A DNA stretch of 60,000 nt from Nymphaea colorata (Eukaryota > Streptophyta > Magnoliopsida > Nymphaeales > Nymphaeaceae), in assembly GCF_008831285.2 (NCBI RefSeq), contig NC_045149.1:10258417-10318416 (forward strand). Reading direction: 5' to 3'. The stretch's first letter is position 1, and each line of letters starts with the position of its first letter. The notes below the pieces were generated by a model, which was given only the letters and a program-made list of their open reading frames with translations, ran no database searches and was not told the origin of the DNA. Positions 1 through 12,410 of the stretch are shown piece after piece. A program made the position numbers and the translations under genes.

Positions 1-3000
1 GCATCCAATGCATTATCTGAACTGGCCATTTCACAACTTGATTGAGATGCATGGCTGTTCATAGAAGAATTCCCCATATCACTATCAGGGTTCATAGCTT
101 CAGAAGTTTCAACAATGTGTTTAATCATCTCTAGCACTTCACTCATCTTTGGACGTGCTTTTGGCTGCCTGACCAAGCACCTGTTGGCCACAGCTGCAAG
201 CTTCTGAACAGTCTTCAACTTGTATTGCCCATTAATTCTTGGGTCAATGATCATATGGAACTTTTTGCTGTCTGAAATGTATGGCCTCACCCACTCTAAA
301 ACCTTTTGCTCACTTTTTGGTCGATTGCGGTCCACTGGGCGTCTTCCTGTTATGAGCTCATAGAGTACAACACCAAAGCTCCAGATATCACTCTTGGCAG
401 TGAGGCGACCAGTCTGAAGATACTCTGGAGCAGCATACCCGATTGTCCCAACTACCTGGAAGGTAGTGAAAAAGTAGAAGTTAGGAACCAATACATGACG
501 TACATGAAGTTATAACCATGGCAATGTGTCATGAAACCACGTCATACATATTATTCTGAAGATCTGTGTATGATCTACTTTTCTGAAACACAAGCAAACA
601 AAATATGGAATAAAAGGTGGCACAAGGTAGCATGCTTTGCTGGACTCCGTACAATGGAGACAAAAAGAAAAAATATTACAAAATTTTTAGTTTCGTGGCA
701 AAATTTTCATTCAAGTGCAGCCATTCTGCTATTCAATCTTCCAATTATAGACGAACAATAAAAGAAAAAAGACAAATCAGAGCCACATGAGCATCACAAA
801 GACTGATATGGGAAAGTAAGGAAGCAGGCTGGCTGGCTCAGGTTTGGGTATGTAAAGGACCATAACCAATCTGATACCATTCCTCAGATCCAAATTTCAA
901 AAACAGGCTGGACCTATGACCAGTTGGATGTTGCTATCTTTCCAGTAGGGTATATACGCTTCCTTTTCTCCATTATGACTATTAGCTATCAGCTAATGTC
1001 AAAATGGTCACGAACTTGTTTCCTTTCCTTCATTAGATTGATCCCAACTCTTCCATGTTTTGGTGTAATCACATGGACGGCAGGACACATCTGAATGTAC
1101 AGATTGCACATCAATTGGATCATTCTTCTTGCTCTTCAAGCTTCTCATTTTTAATTCAGGGTTTTTTATTCGAACCAAAAACTGGTTGAATTGAAAGAAT
1201 CTTCTGATATAGTCAATATCTCATCCTTTTTTTCCTATACCTCCACCCAAGAACCAATTTATATTGTGTCAGAAGGGCATCTCACCAGACTCCTACCATG
1301 AAGGTGCTGAACAGAAACCATATCAGGAAGCAACTGATTGGAGGGACATACTATTTTGGTCTGACACGACAAATTTTGCAGCATCAGTGTGCCATTGAAA
1401 AGGCAGTTTTTCATCTCGTGCTTCAACAAGGAGAAGAAAGAACATCCAGTGGCAGAAAACCAGAAGCTTATCAATTTAAATGTTGACGTAGTGGGCCACA
1501 AGTGACATAATGGTACAAATAGATGATCTGGTACATCCAAAGCTTGAAGTTGAGAAGAGTAACATGGAAGAAATCCCTACTGATGGCATCAAGATTTCTC
1601 ATCACCCTTCTTTCAGGATTTTGTGTTTTATTGAGCTATGGCGGTCTTTGACATAACAAGGATGAAAGCATCCTGTATTAACGCTAATAGACACACTCAG
1701 TCATGAGGTACTTGAAGAAATTCAAACCCAAGAAAAGCAACAATACAGTTGCTGGATGTAACAAAACACATCACAATCAAAGTACTTGGAGAAATTCTTC
1801 CCAAGAAACAAGTTTCACGCTAGAAGCAACAATACAGTTGCTGGATATAACAAAACACATTGTCAGTGGATCTGAAGACCAGACAAGTAAGTAACCAAAA
1901 ATGGTAGACAGCTCTACTGAGATGTCAAAAATATCAATTTTTAAAATAAGATAAACACTAAGCAACAGTAACAAACTTCATTTAGTCCGAGAGCCCAACT
2001 AAGAGAAAAAGGATTTTTAATGTCTGGCCTATATGAATGCAGAATATTTTTTGTATTTTTCCTCTACTTCACCCCTTGGCAAGATACCAATATTAGGTTG
2101 AGAGAAGGCCCATGAGCAGCATGACACTTGAAGCCCGTACAACAACCATAGCATCATAGTAGACTCCGTAAATAGATCACTTATATCTTAACATTTCCAA
2201 TAACTTCACCAAGCAAATGCTTAAACAGCCCTTATTTTAGCTTGGCACATGTGCATGTCTCAAATTACTAATTTGTTGGACAAACTCACTTTCTGTCGCC
2301 CTAACCAAGCAATCTAACTTTGATCCTAAGCTATGTTACTATGATGTAGACAATACAGACACCATAGCTTAAGTAAAAGTGCTTCAATCTTGTGAGATAA
2401 GTTAGACTTATCTGCCACAACATAATCAGTTAAAGCTATTGGAGAAAATGAACACAAGATTTTCACGGTGAAGAAAATAAACAAGAAAAAGGAAACAGCA
2501 GAACAACCAACTGACTCATACATGTCACACAAAAAAGATCTCAAAGGTAGCATTCATGTGCGTGACTATATCCGAATCAAACATCTGTTTTGAAGCTTTT
2601 ACACTCTTTGAAGCAAAAATAGAATATATCAACGGCTCCAGGTTATGTAAAGGTAGAAACAAGGTTATTAACAGAAAAAATAAAGTCACAGAAGCAAAAG
2701 GAACTAAAGCATCCTTACTGCTGTGGACACATGACTAAGTCCCTCCCCAGGCCCCTGCCTGGCCAAGCCAAAGTCTGACAACTTTGCATTCCACTGCTCA
2801 TCCAACAGAATATTAGACGTCTTTAAATCACGAAAGATAATCTGCATTATCAAGACAGATAACATGATATCAACAAACATGAACATACTGGTAACCTGGT
2901 CAAAAGAGATGGTTCCCTCCATGTACAATTTGATTTGCACGAATTCAGGAACCAAGGATGAGAACATGTTTGCATATGTGATATGCTGACAAGCATAAGA

Positions 3001-4709
3001 AAAGTAAACTGATGTTATAAAATGAAATAAAAGGACATATGACCACAGAAATGCAATTCTTCTCCAAACCTACATTAACTTTTAGTAGATGTAGAATGAG
3101 CCTCCCTTCGTTCTCCTTTTATTGGAAAGAAGATGTAGAATAGAAGGTCATATATGAGCAAAAATTAAAATAATTCTTCAAATCCATCAATCATAACAGG
3201 AGAATTTTGGAAAAGCATTCCTCTGCCTTCTCCACTTTTGGCTTTTGAACCTCCATCCTTGAGCAAAAAAGTGCTGCTTGCAATTATTAGTAAGGATGTA
3301 GTAAACCTCAATTCAGTTGCTTAGGCAATGAATGCTTCAAATTCATAAATGCCTCATGTGCCAAGATTTTGATTCCACACTCTTGCCTCACTATTTTAAA
3401 TTTTAAACAAACTAGACCGAGCAGCAAGCCAAGCTCTAATTGGTCCTTGTAACAGTTTGCACGTATTATAAAAGCAGTCATATCTGACAACAAATAGATC
3501 ATTGCTTGCACATTATGCTACAATATAGTGTCAGATAGTCTGCAATACAAATCTAGATATGAAATGATGATGAACATGAGCATTTGACCATCCAAGAGAA
3601 ATGAAATACCTGAAAATCCATCCCTTCATGGAGGTAAGTCAAACCACGAGCTGCATCCAAAGCTATTGTCAATCTTTTAGACCATGGAAGTGGCATGGGA
3701 GTACGTGGCGATAAGTGGTACTCAACACTTCCATTCGGCATGAATTCATAGACAAGAAGCCGCTGGATCCCTCTTTCATCATCATCAGCACAATAACCGA
3801 TTAATTTGACAAGATTTGGGTGCTCGACAACTCCAAGGACATTTACCTCTGTTATCCATTCCTTGTGGCCCTGAAAACAAATAACGAAATAAAAGAGCAC
3901 AATTAAGAAAAAAAGATGTTGGCTTATTTCAGTGAAACACGTTGTCTGAATTTGTTTTCTCCAACATCGTGGAATTGTTTGAAGAAATTCAGCAAAGGAA
4001 CAGCGTTGTCATTATCAGCTTGGGAGGGGACCAGGTTATACAAAAGAAAGAAAGCAAAAGAAAGCTACAAAAATCTAAGAAAATGAAGAACTTAAATTTT
4101 CATGACAAAGAAAATGGAGACAACAAATGATAGATCTGAAACTCAACAGAACGAACAGACAGTTTTCACAAGGAACACATGATATTGACCAAAACTGTAA
4201 TCTAAACAAAAAATACAGAAGAAAACCATCCTCCGCTCTCGCAAGCACTCGAGGCTTGAGAAATAAAAATTGAAAAAAAAAAAGAGATTGAAGAGATAAG
4301 AAAGAGGGGAAAGGTAAACCTGTAAGCCTTTCCTATTCAATTGTTTGACAGCAACTTCTAGCCTCGAACTGGGATCATCTAGACTTCGGAGACTTCCTTT
4401 ATAGACACAACCAAATCCTCCTTCTCCTACCATAAGCGACCGGTTGAAATTCTTTGTTGCAGCTTTGAGCTCCGAGAAGGACAACACACGAAGGTTGCTG
4501 CAAGGTCTTTGAGAAAAGCTCGGAAACATGCTTCTCCCTGAGGAATCGCCGCTGACATCCGATGTGTTCTGGGAATTGAACTCAGAACCTGATCCCCTCT
4601 GTTCATGGTCGGTCGAACCGCCGCTGTTATACTGTGTAGACCCTGATCCTGACTTCCCACTCTTCCTTTCTTCCTTCTTCTCCCTAGAAGAAAATTGAAA
4701 GCAACCCAT
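1..4709 (-). CDS. PCRK1-like: Receptor-like cytoplasmic kinase, RLCK-VII (PCRK1/PBL19 group), 3' end outside window
   Basis: Four exons read on the minus strand: 4709-4320, 3870-3610, 2841-2719 and 455-1, all joining in phase 0 at GT-AG introns of 449, 768 and 2,263 bp. They give 409 residues and the frame is still open at base 1, so the C-terminus lies outside the window. The protein starts MGC, the usual N-myristoylation/palmitoylation signal of this family, followed by a Ser/Gly-rich tail to about residue 70. Kinase motifs are intact: glycine loop [11 protein letters not shown] (95-105), VAVK lysine 122, alpha-C Glu138, catalytic loop FRDLKTSN (Asp222, Lys224, Asn227), DFG (240-242), and [10 protein letters not shown] ending the activation segment. 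The FRD form, exon pattern and HKEW-TEVN stretch match the PCRK1/PBL19 group, which acts at the plasma membrane in pattern-triggered immunity (family knowledge). An in-frame ATG lies upstream at 4838. I chose 4709 because relatives begin there and it restores the MGC signal. Closeness to one particular Arabidopsis paralogue is not resolved. Confidence 0.93.
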
Positions 4710-5700
4710 AGACCCAAACCTTCGCAACAAATTCCACTCCAAAAAATCGAGGATCATAGAGCAGAAACCAACCACAATAGGCTGCTGTGGCTCACAGAGC
4801 CAATTGTCAAGACGAGAAGCACAAATAGAACAACCCACAACCTAAAACTTTTGCTACATATCACAGCAAACACTAAAAAGGAAAAAAGTTATATATGGGA
4901 AGCCGGTAACTGGAAAGCCTCATACCCCATAAACAAAGCAATGAATGACATTAAACTGCAATACCCAAACCCTAAAAAATCTCAAATTCCTCAGCAAAAA
5001 GACAGTCTCCATCTAGATAAAACTGAAATACACATCCTTGTCTAGTCCCCAAAACCCCAAATATAAAAATAAATATGGGTTTTCTAGTGTTAGAGAAGGG
5101 TCACATGACAGCTTGAAATTAGCTCACCAACAATCCAAAAGAAAACAAAAAAGGGGCCTGCCAAAGAAAAGAAGGGCCATGAAAAACAATTGAATTGAGG
5201 ACCCGGTAGAAAGGAAGAGAAGGAAGACATATAGACGACCACGTAAGAGAGAGGTGGGCCGTCTCAGCTCATTTATGAAAGCGAGATGAACATGAAAGGC
5301 AGTTGGAGGGATGCCATTTACCTCTGCCAACCAAGTCAAACTTACCATAAAAGAGAAGAAAAATAATTCCAGACACCATTTTAAGCACAATAGAATCCGA
5401 AATGCACCATTAAAGAAAGAGAGGAAGAAAAATTACGTAAGGTTAATTAAACCAACGCTGGCTCCTGGAACTTTCCCTGCCGAACAAAGCGTCCCATTGG
5501 CGAACTGCGAACTTTCCTCCCCACCAGCCCCGAACGGCTCTCTCCCCTCTTTCTCTCTCATTACATAAGAAAGATGCTGCTGACTCCTCCATTCAGTCTT
5601 CACAGTCGCTGTCCTCTGCGTTTCGAATCTTTCGAAAAGCCGAATCAATTGCCCTCGGCACCCTTTTTTTCCCAATGTTTAAAATATTAAACTAATTTAA
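4710..5700 (-). promoter_or_regulatory. 5' flank / probable 5' UTR and promoter of the kinase gene
   Basis: No coding gene is visible. The DNA is purine/pyrimidine-biased, and a relatively GC-rich block at about 5455-5665 stands out from AT-rich DNA on both sides. Read on the minus strand, that block has GAGA-rich tracts typical of plant 5' UTRs. It may hold the transcription start and possibly a 5' UTR intron, but no TATA box or splice pair is convincing. The extent is inferred from position only. Confidence 0.35.
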
Positions 5701-7480
5701 CGTATTGTGAAATAGTTTTAACATATTTTAAAATAATCTCGAAAGTATACAAATTGTAAACCTGCCGGGTAGTGCATTTGGCAGAAAGCTGATACAACTA
5801 TATATTGGCTCTAGTAGAGCAGAAGAACTGAAGAAGAAGTAGAAGAAGAGAAATTCACTCTTTACATATTTAGCATTTGCATGCAATTGGTAAAATACTT
5901 TTCTTTATTAACTGACATTAATAATTCATCTTTTTGCTACTCACACTTAACGCAGTCGCCCTTAACGGAGGTTGGCAAGCTTTTAATGCTTTAACTAGAG
6001 CAGATAGATATTTTATTGTAGTTGTCAGAAAGTTAGTTTATGTTATCTTTGAAAATATGTATCTGTCGATTTGGATCATTTGCCACTTTACTTTAATTAC
6101 TCTTCTACGATCGTCTCCGCCAAAACTTTGAAGTTTCAAGCCTCCATTAAGACCCAAATGATTAGATTTTGTTCAAGCAGCTTAAACTTCAAAATCTACA
6201 TGCATAAATTTATAGATAATACGTTGCCTTTTACATCTTTAAGTTCCTACTTTTCTTTCTTTTTTTTTTTTTTTCCAATTGTTGAATTTGCTAGAGGTGG
6301 AGGTTAGATTCAGTCAGACCCAGCAGCTCTAAATTCAGTTCGGCCAAGTATTTTTAGGAGACATTTGGTAATAGGAATATTAATATAGTGTTTTATGAAC
6401 TTGTCTCCAAAATTAAAATGGATTTATGGATGTCTAGAATACATTTTTTTTAACTTTTTAGGATGACATAGATTCAAAAAATAATATATTAATAGTTTAA
6501 GACGTGCCTCGAGAGATTCGGTGAAGTCTAGGCCAAGCCGATATACGCTAAGGAAGTTCGTAAGGGCCAGGTTCAACCTAAACCAGACGTGTGTTTTCTT
6601 CATATTGAGCGTTTTTTCTCAGAAACAATGTCATAAATGCGCCGTGATTGAGGTAGATTCATCAACACCAATTTTCGGAGTTTATTTATAAGTTGTTCTC
6701 ATTGTCAAAAGGCCCACTTAAATGCTATCAATTTGGATCCATTTGAAGCTTTTGATAATGTTGTTCTCGTGTTCAAATTGAAGGGGTCCTCCTTCAAACA
6801 ATTTGATCGTGTCAATATGTAAAATTTAGTAAACATTCAAATATGTAAGCGACAAATTGGAAGAAGAAGAGACATGAAATTGACTTGTCGTGGCCTCTAT
6901 TTACCAACACCAACTTGTTTCAGCCGACTTACAAAGCCAAAGAAATTTTCATATAAAAATAATTTAAAAACACCAATTTGAGTTAGTCATATTAAAAAAA
7001 TTGGGAACACCCTTTTTTGAGTTGGTCATTATGAACTTTCGTTTAATATTTTGTTATTGTAATTTAAAACATGCTTCGTTTTTTTTTTTCCTGGTTTCAT
7101 TGGTACGAACTTCCCTTCCAATAAGTCCTTTTATCATAAGCAATCAATCAAAGTGAGACACACACACGTAAGATATCAGAAATATCAGGTTCGTGTAAGA
7201 AATTATAGCTAAAATATATCTAAATGAAACTTTTTCATAAAAAAAAAAAAGGTTTTGGAGAGTGCTTTGATATATTATGTCATTTCACCGTTGCAAATAA
7301 AATTATCACATGTAGTGATTGTTCTACGCGTGACGGTAGAATGATTCTAACTTCAAAAAATCAATATTATCAGTTTTAAAATCTAATCTAATTAGAAGAT
7401 AACAACACATGCAAAACATTTCCAAACGACAAGTCTTGCTGATGAAAGCATGCAGTCGTCACGCAGTCGTTAAGCATTCT
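5701..7480. other. AT-rich intergenic DNA, no gene seen
   Basis: No open frame with recognisable motifs and no paired terminal repeats were found. There are short homopolymer tracts, for example T-runs near 6250 and 7080 and an A-run near 7241. A TATATA tract near 5800 has no supporting promoter context. Confidence 0.5.
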
Positions 7481-7494
7481 AAAGAGGGACAATT

Positions 7495-7770
7495 ATGGAT
7501 CACAGGTTTGGATTCGGACTGGACTTGGACCAGACATAGTTGGATCAGGACTCCAATATTATTTTTCGAGAAAAATCCAATCCGATTCCCTCGGTCTTAA
7601 AAGATTCCACATTTAAAACTACATGGAGAATCCAAGTTCGATTGCTAACCAGACTAAATGGATATGGATATGGGTCTGATCTGATGCTCAAACAAGTCGG
7701 ACCCACTGAAAATCCTTCAAATCCAGAGTATAGAAAAAGGAAAACGGGCGGACACGTTTTCCAAATGTAA
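7495..7770. repeat. Degenerate GGAT/TCGGAC-rich repeat, hAT-MITE-like
   Basis: A stretch of imperfect, self-similar short motifs built on GGATTCGGAC, GGATATGG and TCGGACC. It resembles the subterminal sequence of the 401-bp MITE at 20207. No terminal inverted repeat or target duplication could be paired, so it is probably a decayed copy. Confidence 0.35.
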
Positions 7771-8018
7771 CTTTGAGCAACGCAATACTTCGTCATTTTT
7801 CATGATGGTAGAATACACCTCGTCATTTATAAAACATGATCAATTATTCTCTTTGATGCCAAGGCATTAAAGTGCGAAAATACTAACTAAGAGTGAGTAT
7901 CCTTTCCAATATTTGTCCCTGACTTGGCACAACAACATATATATTTAAAAATTATTTTGGTTATATATTTATATCTTATTTATTATAAATATATGTTTTA
8001 AGTTTTTATTTATTTAGA

Positions 8019-8115
8019 CCGTGTCCGGTTAGACCGGGCCTGGGCTCGAGCCCTGGGCAGGCCTGAGCCCGGCTTTGAAGTGGACTGGGCCTGCCCGATG
8101 ACCTAGTGCTCAGCC
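8019..8115. repeat. GC-rich hAT subterminal fragment
   Basis: A short block dense in GGGCCTGGGC, GCAGGCCTGAGCCC and GGGCCTGCCCG motifs ends near GCTCAGCCCTC. It resembles the subterminal GGGCCGGGTCTGG-type sequence of the 8.3-kb hAT element at 37791. No partner end or duplication was found. Confidence 0.3.
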
Positions 8116-8451
8116 CTCGAAGAAAAAAAGATTTAAAAAACTAAAAAACAATTTCAGGATTGAACTTTAGGTTTTCTAACGTGGTGATAACGTGCTTGGA
8201 CAAGCACGTCCTTATTCAAGTTGTATTCCAGTCTGGTGTCGCAGATGCAATCAACAAAGTTACAAAACCCTTTGGCTTTTGTTGATCAACGCCACGACTG
8301 AGCGAATCTTTAAAACACAGAGATTGACTCTACATCATGGTTGGACGACCAAAACGAGTGTGAGCAAACTGTCTAAATCTAAAACATTTATGTCGATTGA
8401 TTGATGTTTACATCCCTAAAAATCTCTATTCCTACTTCAGTTGTTTCAAGA

Positions 8452-8570
8452 GAGGTAGCGTAGCTGGTTAGCCGTGATAGGCAGGTTGTTCGTTCGGTTT
8501 CTATCCCTACTCAGGTCGTGAAACAATCACAGACCCCATGGGCAAGGGAGAAAGGGGAGGCGTTCAAAAA
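8452..8570 (+). repeat. tRNA-derived SINE-like sequence
   Basis: TAGCGTAGCTGG at 8457-8468 fits the polymerase III A box, and a degenerate B box (GGTTTCTATCCC) follows about 30 bases later, the spacing seen in tRNAs. It cannot be folded into a working tRNA. No target duplication was identified. Confidence 0.3.
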
Positions 8571-8612
8571 GTATAGAGCTAGTTTAATAACAACAGAAAA
8601 TGTAGCAATTGT

Positions 8613-8644
<32 letters not shown>

Positions 8645-8700
8645 CTATGTAAGAATCGCCAATAAGTTACTGTTATATGCGTGTGTGTGTGTGTGTGTGC
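8613..8700. repeat. (AT)n and (GT)n microsatellites
   Basis: A pure AT run (about 8613-8641) is followed after 40 bases by a GT run (about 8681-8699). Confidence 0.9.
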
Positions 8701-9064
8701 ACCCATTTCGTGGTACCAAATCTTTGTTAGAAAGAGCATTGTAAGAATCGAAATTATTAGATGCGCATTCTCTCTCTTCTTTATTTCAACACCATCATGA
8801 GTATCAAATTTATTCCTTTCGAAACGTTCACTTTTCCTCCACAAATTTTCATGTGATTATTAAACAGGCCTGGACCATGTAGGTGTGAACATTTGAGATT
8901 CGTTTTGGACTTAATGAATGGCAGTATCTACGGGGTTCAAAACCTCTCATACGACCGAATAGGGTTTATTTGGCAGTAGGAATACTCTACTTTGTGAGCT
9001 TTTTATTAATATGAACTGAAGATTGGAATACATTTATATAACATATATTCTAATGTTTTATGAA

Positions 9065-10370
9065 CACTACAAAAAACCCAAGGATTTAGCTAAAAAACAT
9101 AAGTAAAACATGGCTACACATCAGTAAATGTTTTACCAACGTTTGGGCCGATCGACGGTGAAAGTAATATCGGTGAAAACTATCACTGACATTTAAGCGC
9201 ACACATTTGTGTTGAGTTCTGTACCAACGTGTGATATGTGTAGGTAAATAAAATTATCGCCAATGCCTAACACGTGACATGCATCGATAAAAGATTTACC
9301 AACACATGACATGCATCAGTAAAACTTTTACCGATTATCAGTAGAACTTTATATCGACATACAGTTGGATGTCGGTAATATATTTATTAACACAATTTCA
9401 CGCGTCGATGAAGATTTGTGACTTTTTATATGGACCCATATCCATGTGCATTGCATGTATATCAAACATATATAACTGCAGTAAAGCTGAAAAACGTGAA
9501 TAGAAAACGTAAAATGATTACCCCCTCTGGTACAAAAACAACAAGAAAATAGGGAAGACATGAAACAAATAAAATAAAGTACAAGAAACAACAAGAAGAT
9601 GGAGAAGACATGAACGAAATAGAATAAACAAGAAAATAGAGAAGACATGAATCAAATAAAATAAAAGCAGTTAATGCTTTTTCTTCCGTCTCTGCCACTT
9701 GAAGAAGAAAGTTGGAATTTGAAAGCACAAAAACATGAAGCAAAAAACCTAAAATCATTACCCTAAAACAATATCATAACCTAAAACCATTCACAAATAG
9801 GAAAAAACTTAATATTAAGTTCGAGCAACCTACTTTTTTATCATTTAGACGTCAAGAATTGATAAAGAACACATGTAAACCCTGGTGGAAAGAAGAGAGA
9901 GGAAAAAGAAATAGGGTGAAGAAAAGACAGGCGAAGAATGGCCCGAGTGGAGTTATAGAGCAAGGAAGCTTTTACCGACACGTGAAATGCGTGGGTAAAG
10001 ATTTAATTGAAAACGTCCAAAGAAGTTTTGTGGTAACTTTTATTACATGTGTTGCTGAAAGATACGTTTAGCAACACGAGCATGACCACAAAACTTTTTT
10101 TTTTTTTTTTGTCTATTGCAAAGTGGACATCAGTCAAATGCTTTTTACCGACATTCTATTTTGAACGTTGGTAATAGTGACATGTTTAGCAATGTTTTTG
10201 AGTTGGACGTCGATAATTGTTCAACTTCAAATGACAACCTGGCTGCACGCATCGTGAAAGGCTATTTTTCATCGACATTTTTTTCAGAGGTCAGTAAAAG
10301 TGACATGTTTATCGACGTTTTCAAATGGACATCGGCAAAAGTTGAAGTACAAGAAACCAATTCTTGGATC
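9065..10370 (+). mobile_element. CACTA (En/Spm-like) non-coding element or fragment, left terminus only
   Basis: Begins with CACTACAAAAAACCCAAG, the characteristic CACTA terminus. At both ends (9100-9420 and 9960-10350) there are many dispersed, alternately oriented copies of motifs such as TTACCGACA, ACATGCATCGG and GACATGTTTA, typical of CACTA subterminal arrays. The middle (9500-9660) holds about three imperfect copies of a GAAGACATGAA-containing unit. No transposase coding was seen. The matching right terminus (TTTTGTAGTG) is missing after 10350, so the element is truncated or its end has decayed. Confidence 0.6.
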
Positions 10371-11345
10371 TAGATTTGGTTTAGAATCCATGATTTAGTG
10401 AAAGTACCCGATCCGTTGAGGCAATTATGGACTTCAGTGCCAGTTAAGCAAGTTTGGTGGCAAGTCTACCGATTGATTGATTTGAGATAGGACCCACAAA
10501 GACATTACATGCCATTATTCCTTGTCCCAATTGGGATCCACACCAACCATACATGGCCTCTAGATAATAAATCACCGTTCGGTCAGATCCATGTTAACAG
10601 GCAAACACGAGACTTGAATGCAAATTCCATAAGTTTGGTTCAAGCTTGACCCACTTATTAAATGAGTCAACTTCAAGTCAGTTGTCGTCTTGAAGTTGAT
10701 CACCACTTGCTTTGTGCCTTTGGAGACTCGGCTTGTGTGAAGTCAATATGCATGTCTGAATATATGTGTTAAAATATTGGTAAAATTATCACGCATCATG
10801 GCTGCAAGACTTCTCATAAAAGCTACTTTCCGAATTCAATTCGTCTGCACATGACAGTTCTTTTCTGAGTCCCGTGCTCCTCTTTGATGCAATAAATGCA
10901 GAAGATTTCACTTATTGGAAAACATTTTCGATCTCGTGTGTCACTTGCGGAATCTATTGGTAAGAAATTTTCCTTCCATCCTACCTACCAGTTATCAGTG
11001 AGATATGGACTCTTGAGTCATCAGACTTTCTAGCAGCTTGAAGTTCACAAAAAATAATGTTTAAGAATAAAAAGGAAAAAAACAAGAAGAAATTGTGGAA
11101 AGGGTATCCAACATTTATATGATTTTACAATTCAACACGATTTTTTAAAATTTTACGTTTCGGCACTCAAAGCTTGGGGGCAATTGTGATAAAGAAGTCG
11201 CCTCAGCTCATTATCCCCTTCACTCAACTCAAGACGCAAAAGATGAATCAAACCATTAGAAGAATTTGCGTAAAACCAGATTAAGTTTACACTGCTTTAA
11301 TCCTTGCACAGAGTTCAATGGTCCCAAAATCTCACTCCCATCCCC
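10371..11345. other. Intergenic DNA, nothing identified
   Basis: No gene, paired repeats or recognisable motif was found in this stretch. Confidence 0.5.
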
Positions 11346-11758
11346 AAAGGGGTGGTTAATGAGTAAAGCCAATTCGGGCTCGACTCAAACTTGTTCTGTT
11401 AAACTCGACTTGACCTCGGCTGATTTAATAAACAAGTGAGTTCGAGTTGAGAAGTGAACTCACTTAATTTAATGAGTTGAGCTCGAGCCAGACAGACTAG
11501 GCTTGGTTAAACTCGATTCAGCTTGCAGATAAAGAATATTTACCAGCTGCTTCAACTGTTATTGCAAGTGAAAAACTACTCTAGCAATAGGATTCCCTTG
11601 TGGCAGGCAATGTTTAATTCAAATATTAGTGTCGGCCTTCACATTAACTTTCTTTGAAATAAATGGCTCAGCTAATCTCTAACTAAACTTTGGCTCGAGC
11701 TAGTCAACTAATTGTGCTCGACTTCAGCCATCTCGAACTCATCTCATGGACAGCCTTA
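11346..11758. mobile_element. hAT-like non-autonomous element with TCGAG-rich subterminal repeats
   Basis: The ends show dispersed CTCGACTT, GAGTTCGAG and GAGCTCGAG motifs like those of the 2.6-kb hAT element at 35146. The right end, read in reverse, is TAAGGCTGTCCATGAG. The left end AAAGGGGTGGTTAATGAG pairs with it imperfectly. The flanking 8-mers (TCCCCAAA and TCCTCTTT) match only partly, so the boundaries are approximate. Confidence 0.45.
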
Positions 11759-11790
11759 TCCTCTTTATTTATTTATTTAACTATTCAAAA

Positions 11791-11791
<1 letters not shown>

Positions 11792-11842
<51 letters not shown>
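11792..11842. repeat. (CA)n(AT)n microsatellite
   Basis: A CA run (about 11792-11820) passes directly into an AT run (11821-11842). Confidence 0.95.
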
Positions 11843-11966
11843 CACTGCTGGTTCTCTTAATTAGGCTTTTGAAATCAGTGTGGTATTATTGTTTTGACCA
11901 TATATGTCCAAAAACGTTCAAGTGAGGTTATTTGGTTAGTTGCACATGTGGGCTCCTCTCAGTTGG

Positions 11967-12171
11967 TGGAAATAGCAACAACTATAACTTATATGGATAT
12001 TGAAGGGTGAAAATAGCAACAACTATAACTTATATGGATATTGAAGGGTGGAAATAGCAACAACTATAACTTATATGGATATTGAAGGGTGGAAATAGCA
12101 ACAACCATAACTTATATGGATATTGAAGGGTGGAAATAACAACGACTATAACTTATATGGATATTGAAGGG
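11967..12171. repeat. Tandem array, five copies of a 41-bp unit
   Basis: Copies start at 11967, 12008, 12049, 12090 and 12131. Each contains GGAAATAGCAACAACTATAA and TATGGATATTGAAGGG. Copies differ by only one or a few bases, so the array is young. Confidence 0.95.
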
Positions 12172-12410
12172 AGAATGAGAATACTTGCAGGAGGAAGTTG
12201 AATTCTATCATGACCAACACATAACCGAAATGAGAACTGAAGAAGCAAGTCTCATCCTTTACGGCATTGTAACCAACTAACGCCAATTCTTCAAAAAACT
12301 TGCTCCAATCCAGTTGACACAACTTAGCTAGGTCTAGATGGTGCTTGGGGTGCATGCATCAACTAAGCAAATTGCTTTCATTTTCACTAAATCGTTGATA
12401 CCATACATAC

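Noticed and set aside
4143-4319. Continuation of the kinase first exon past Gln130
   Set aside because: It reads into an intron with a GT donor at 4319-4318; the next exon joins in phase and restores the family sequence.
11967-12171. CRISPR-like array
   Set aside because: Five 41-bp units are directly contiguous with no unique spacers, in plant DNA; it is a minisatellite.
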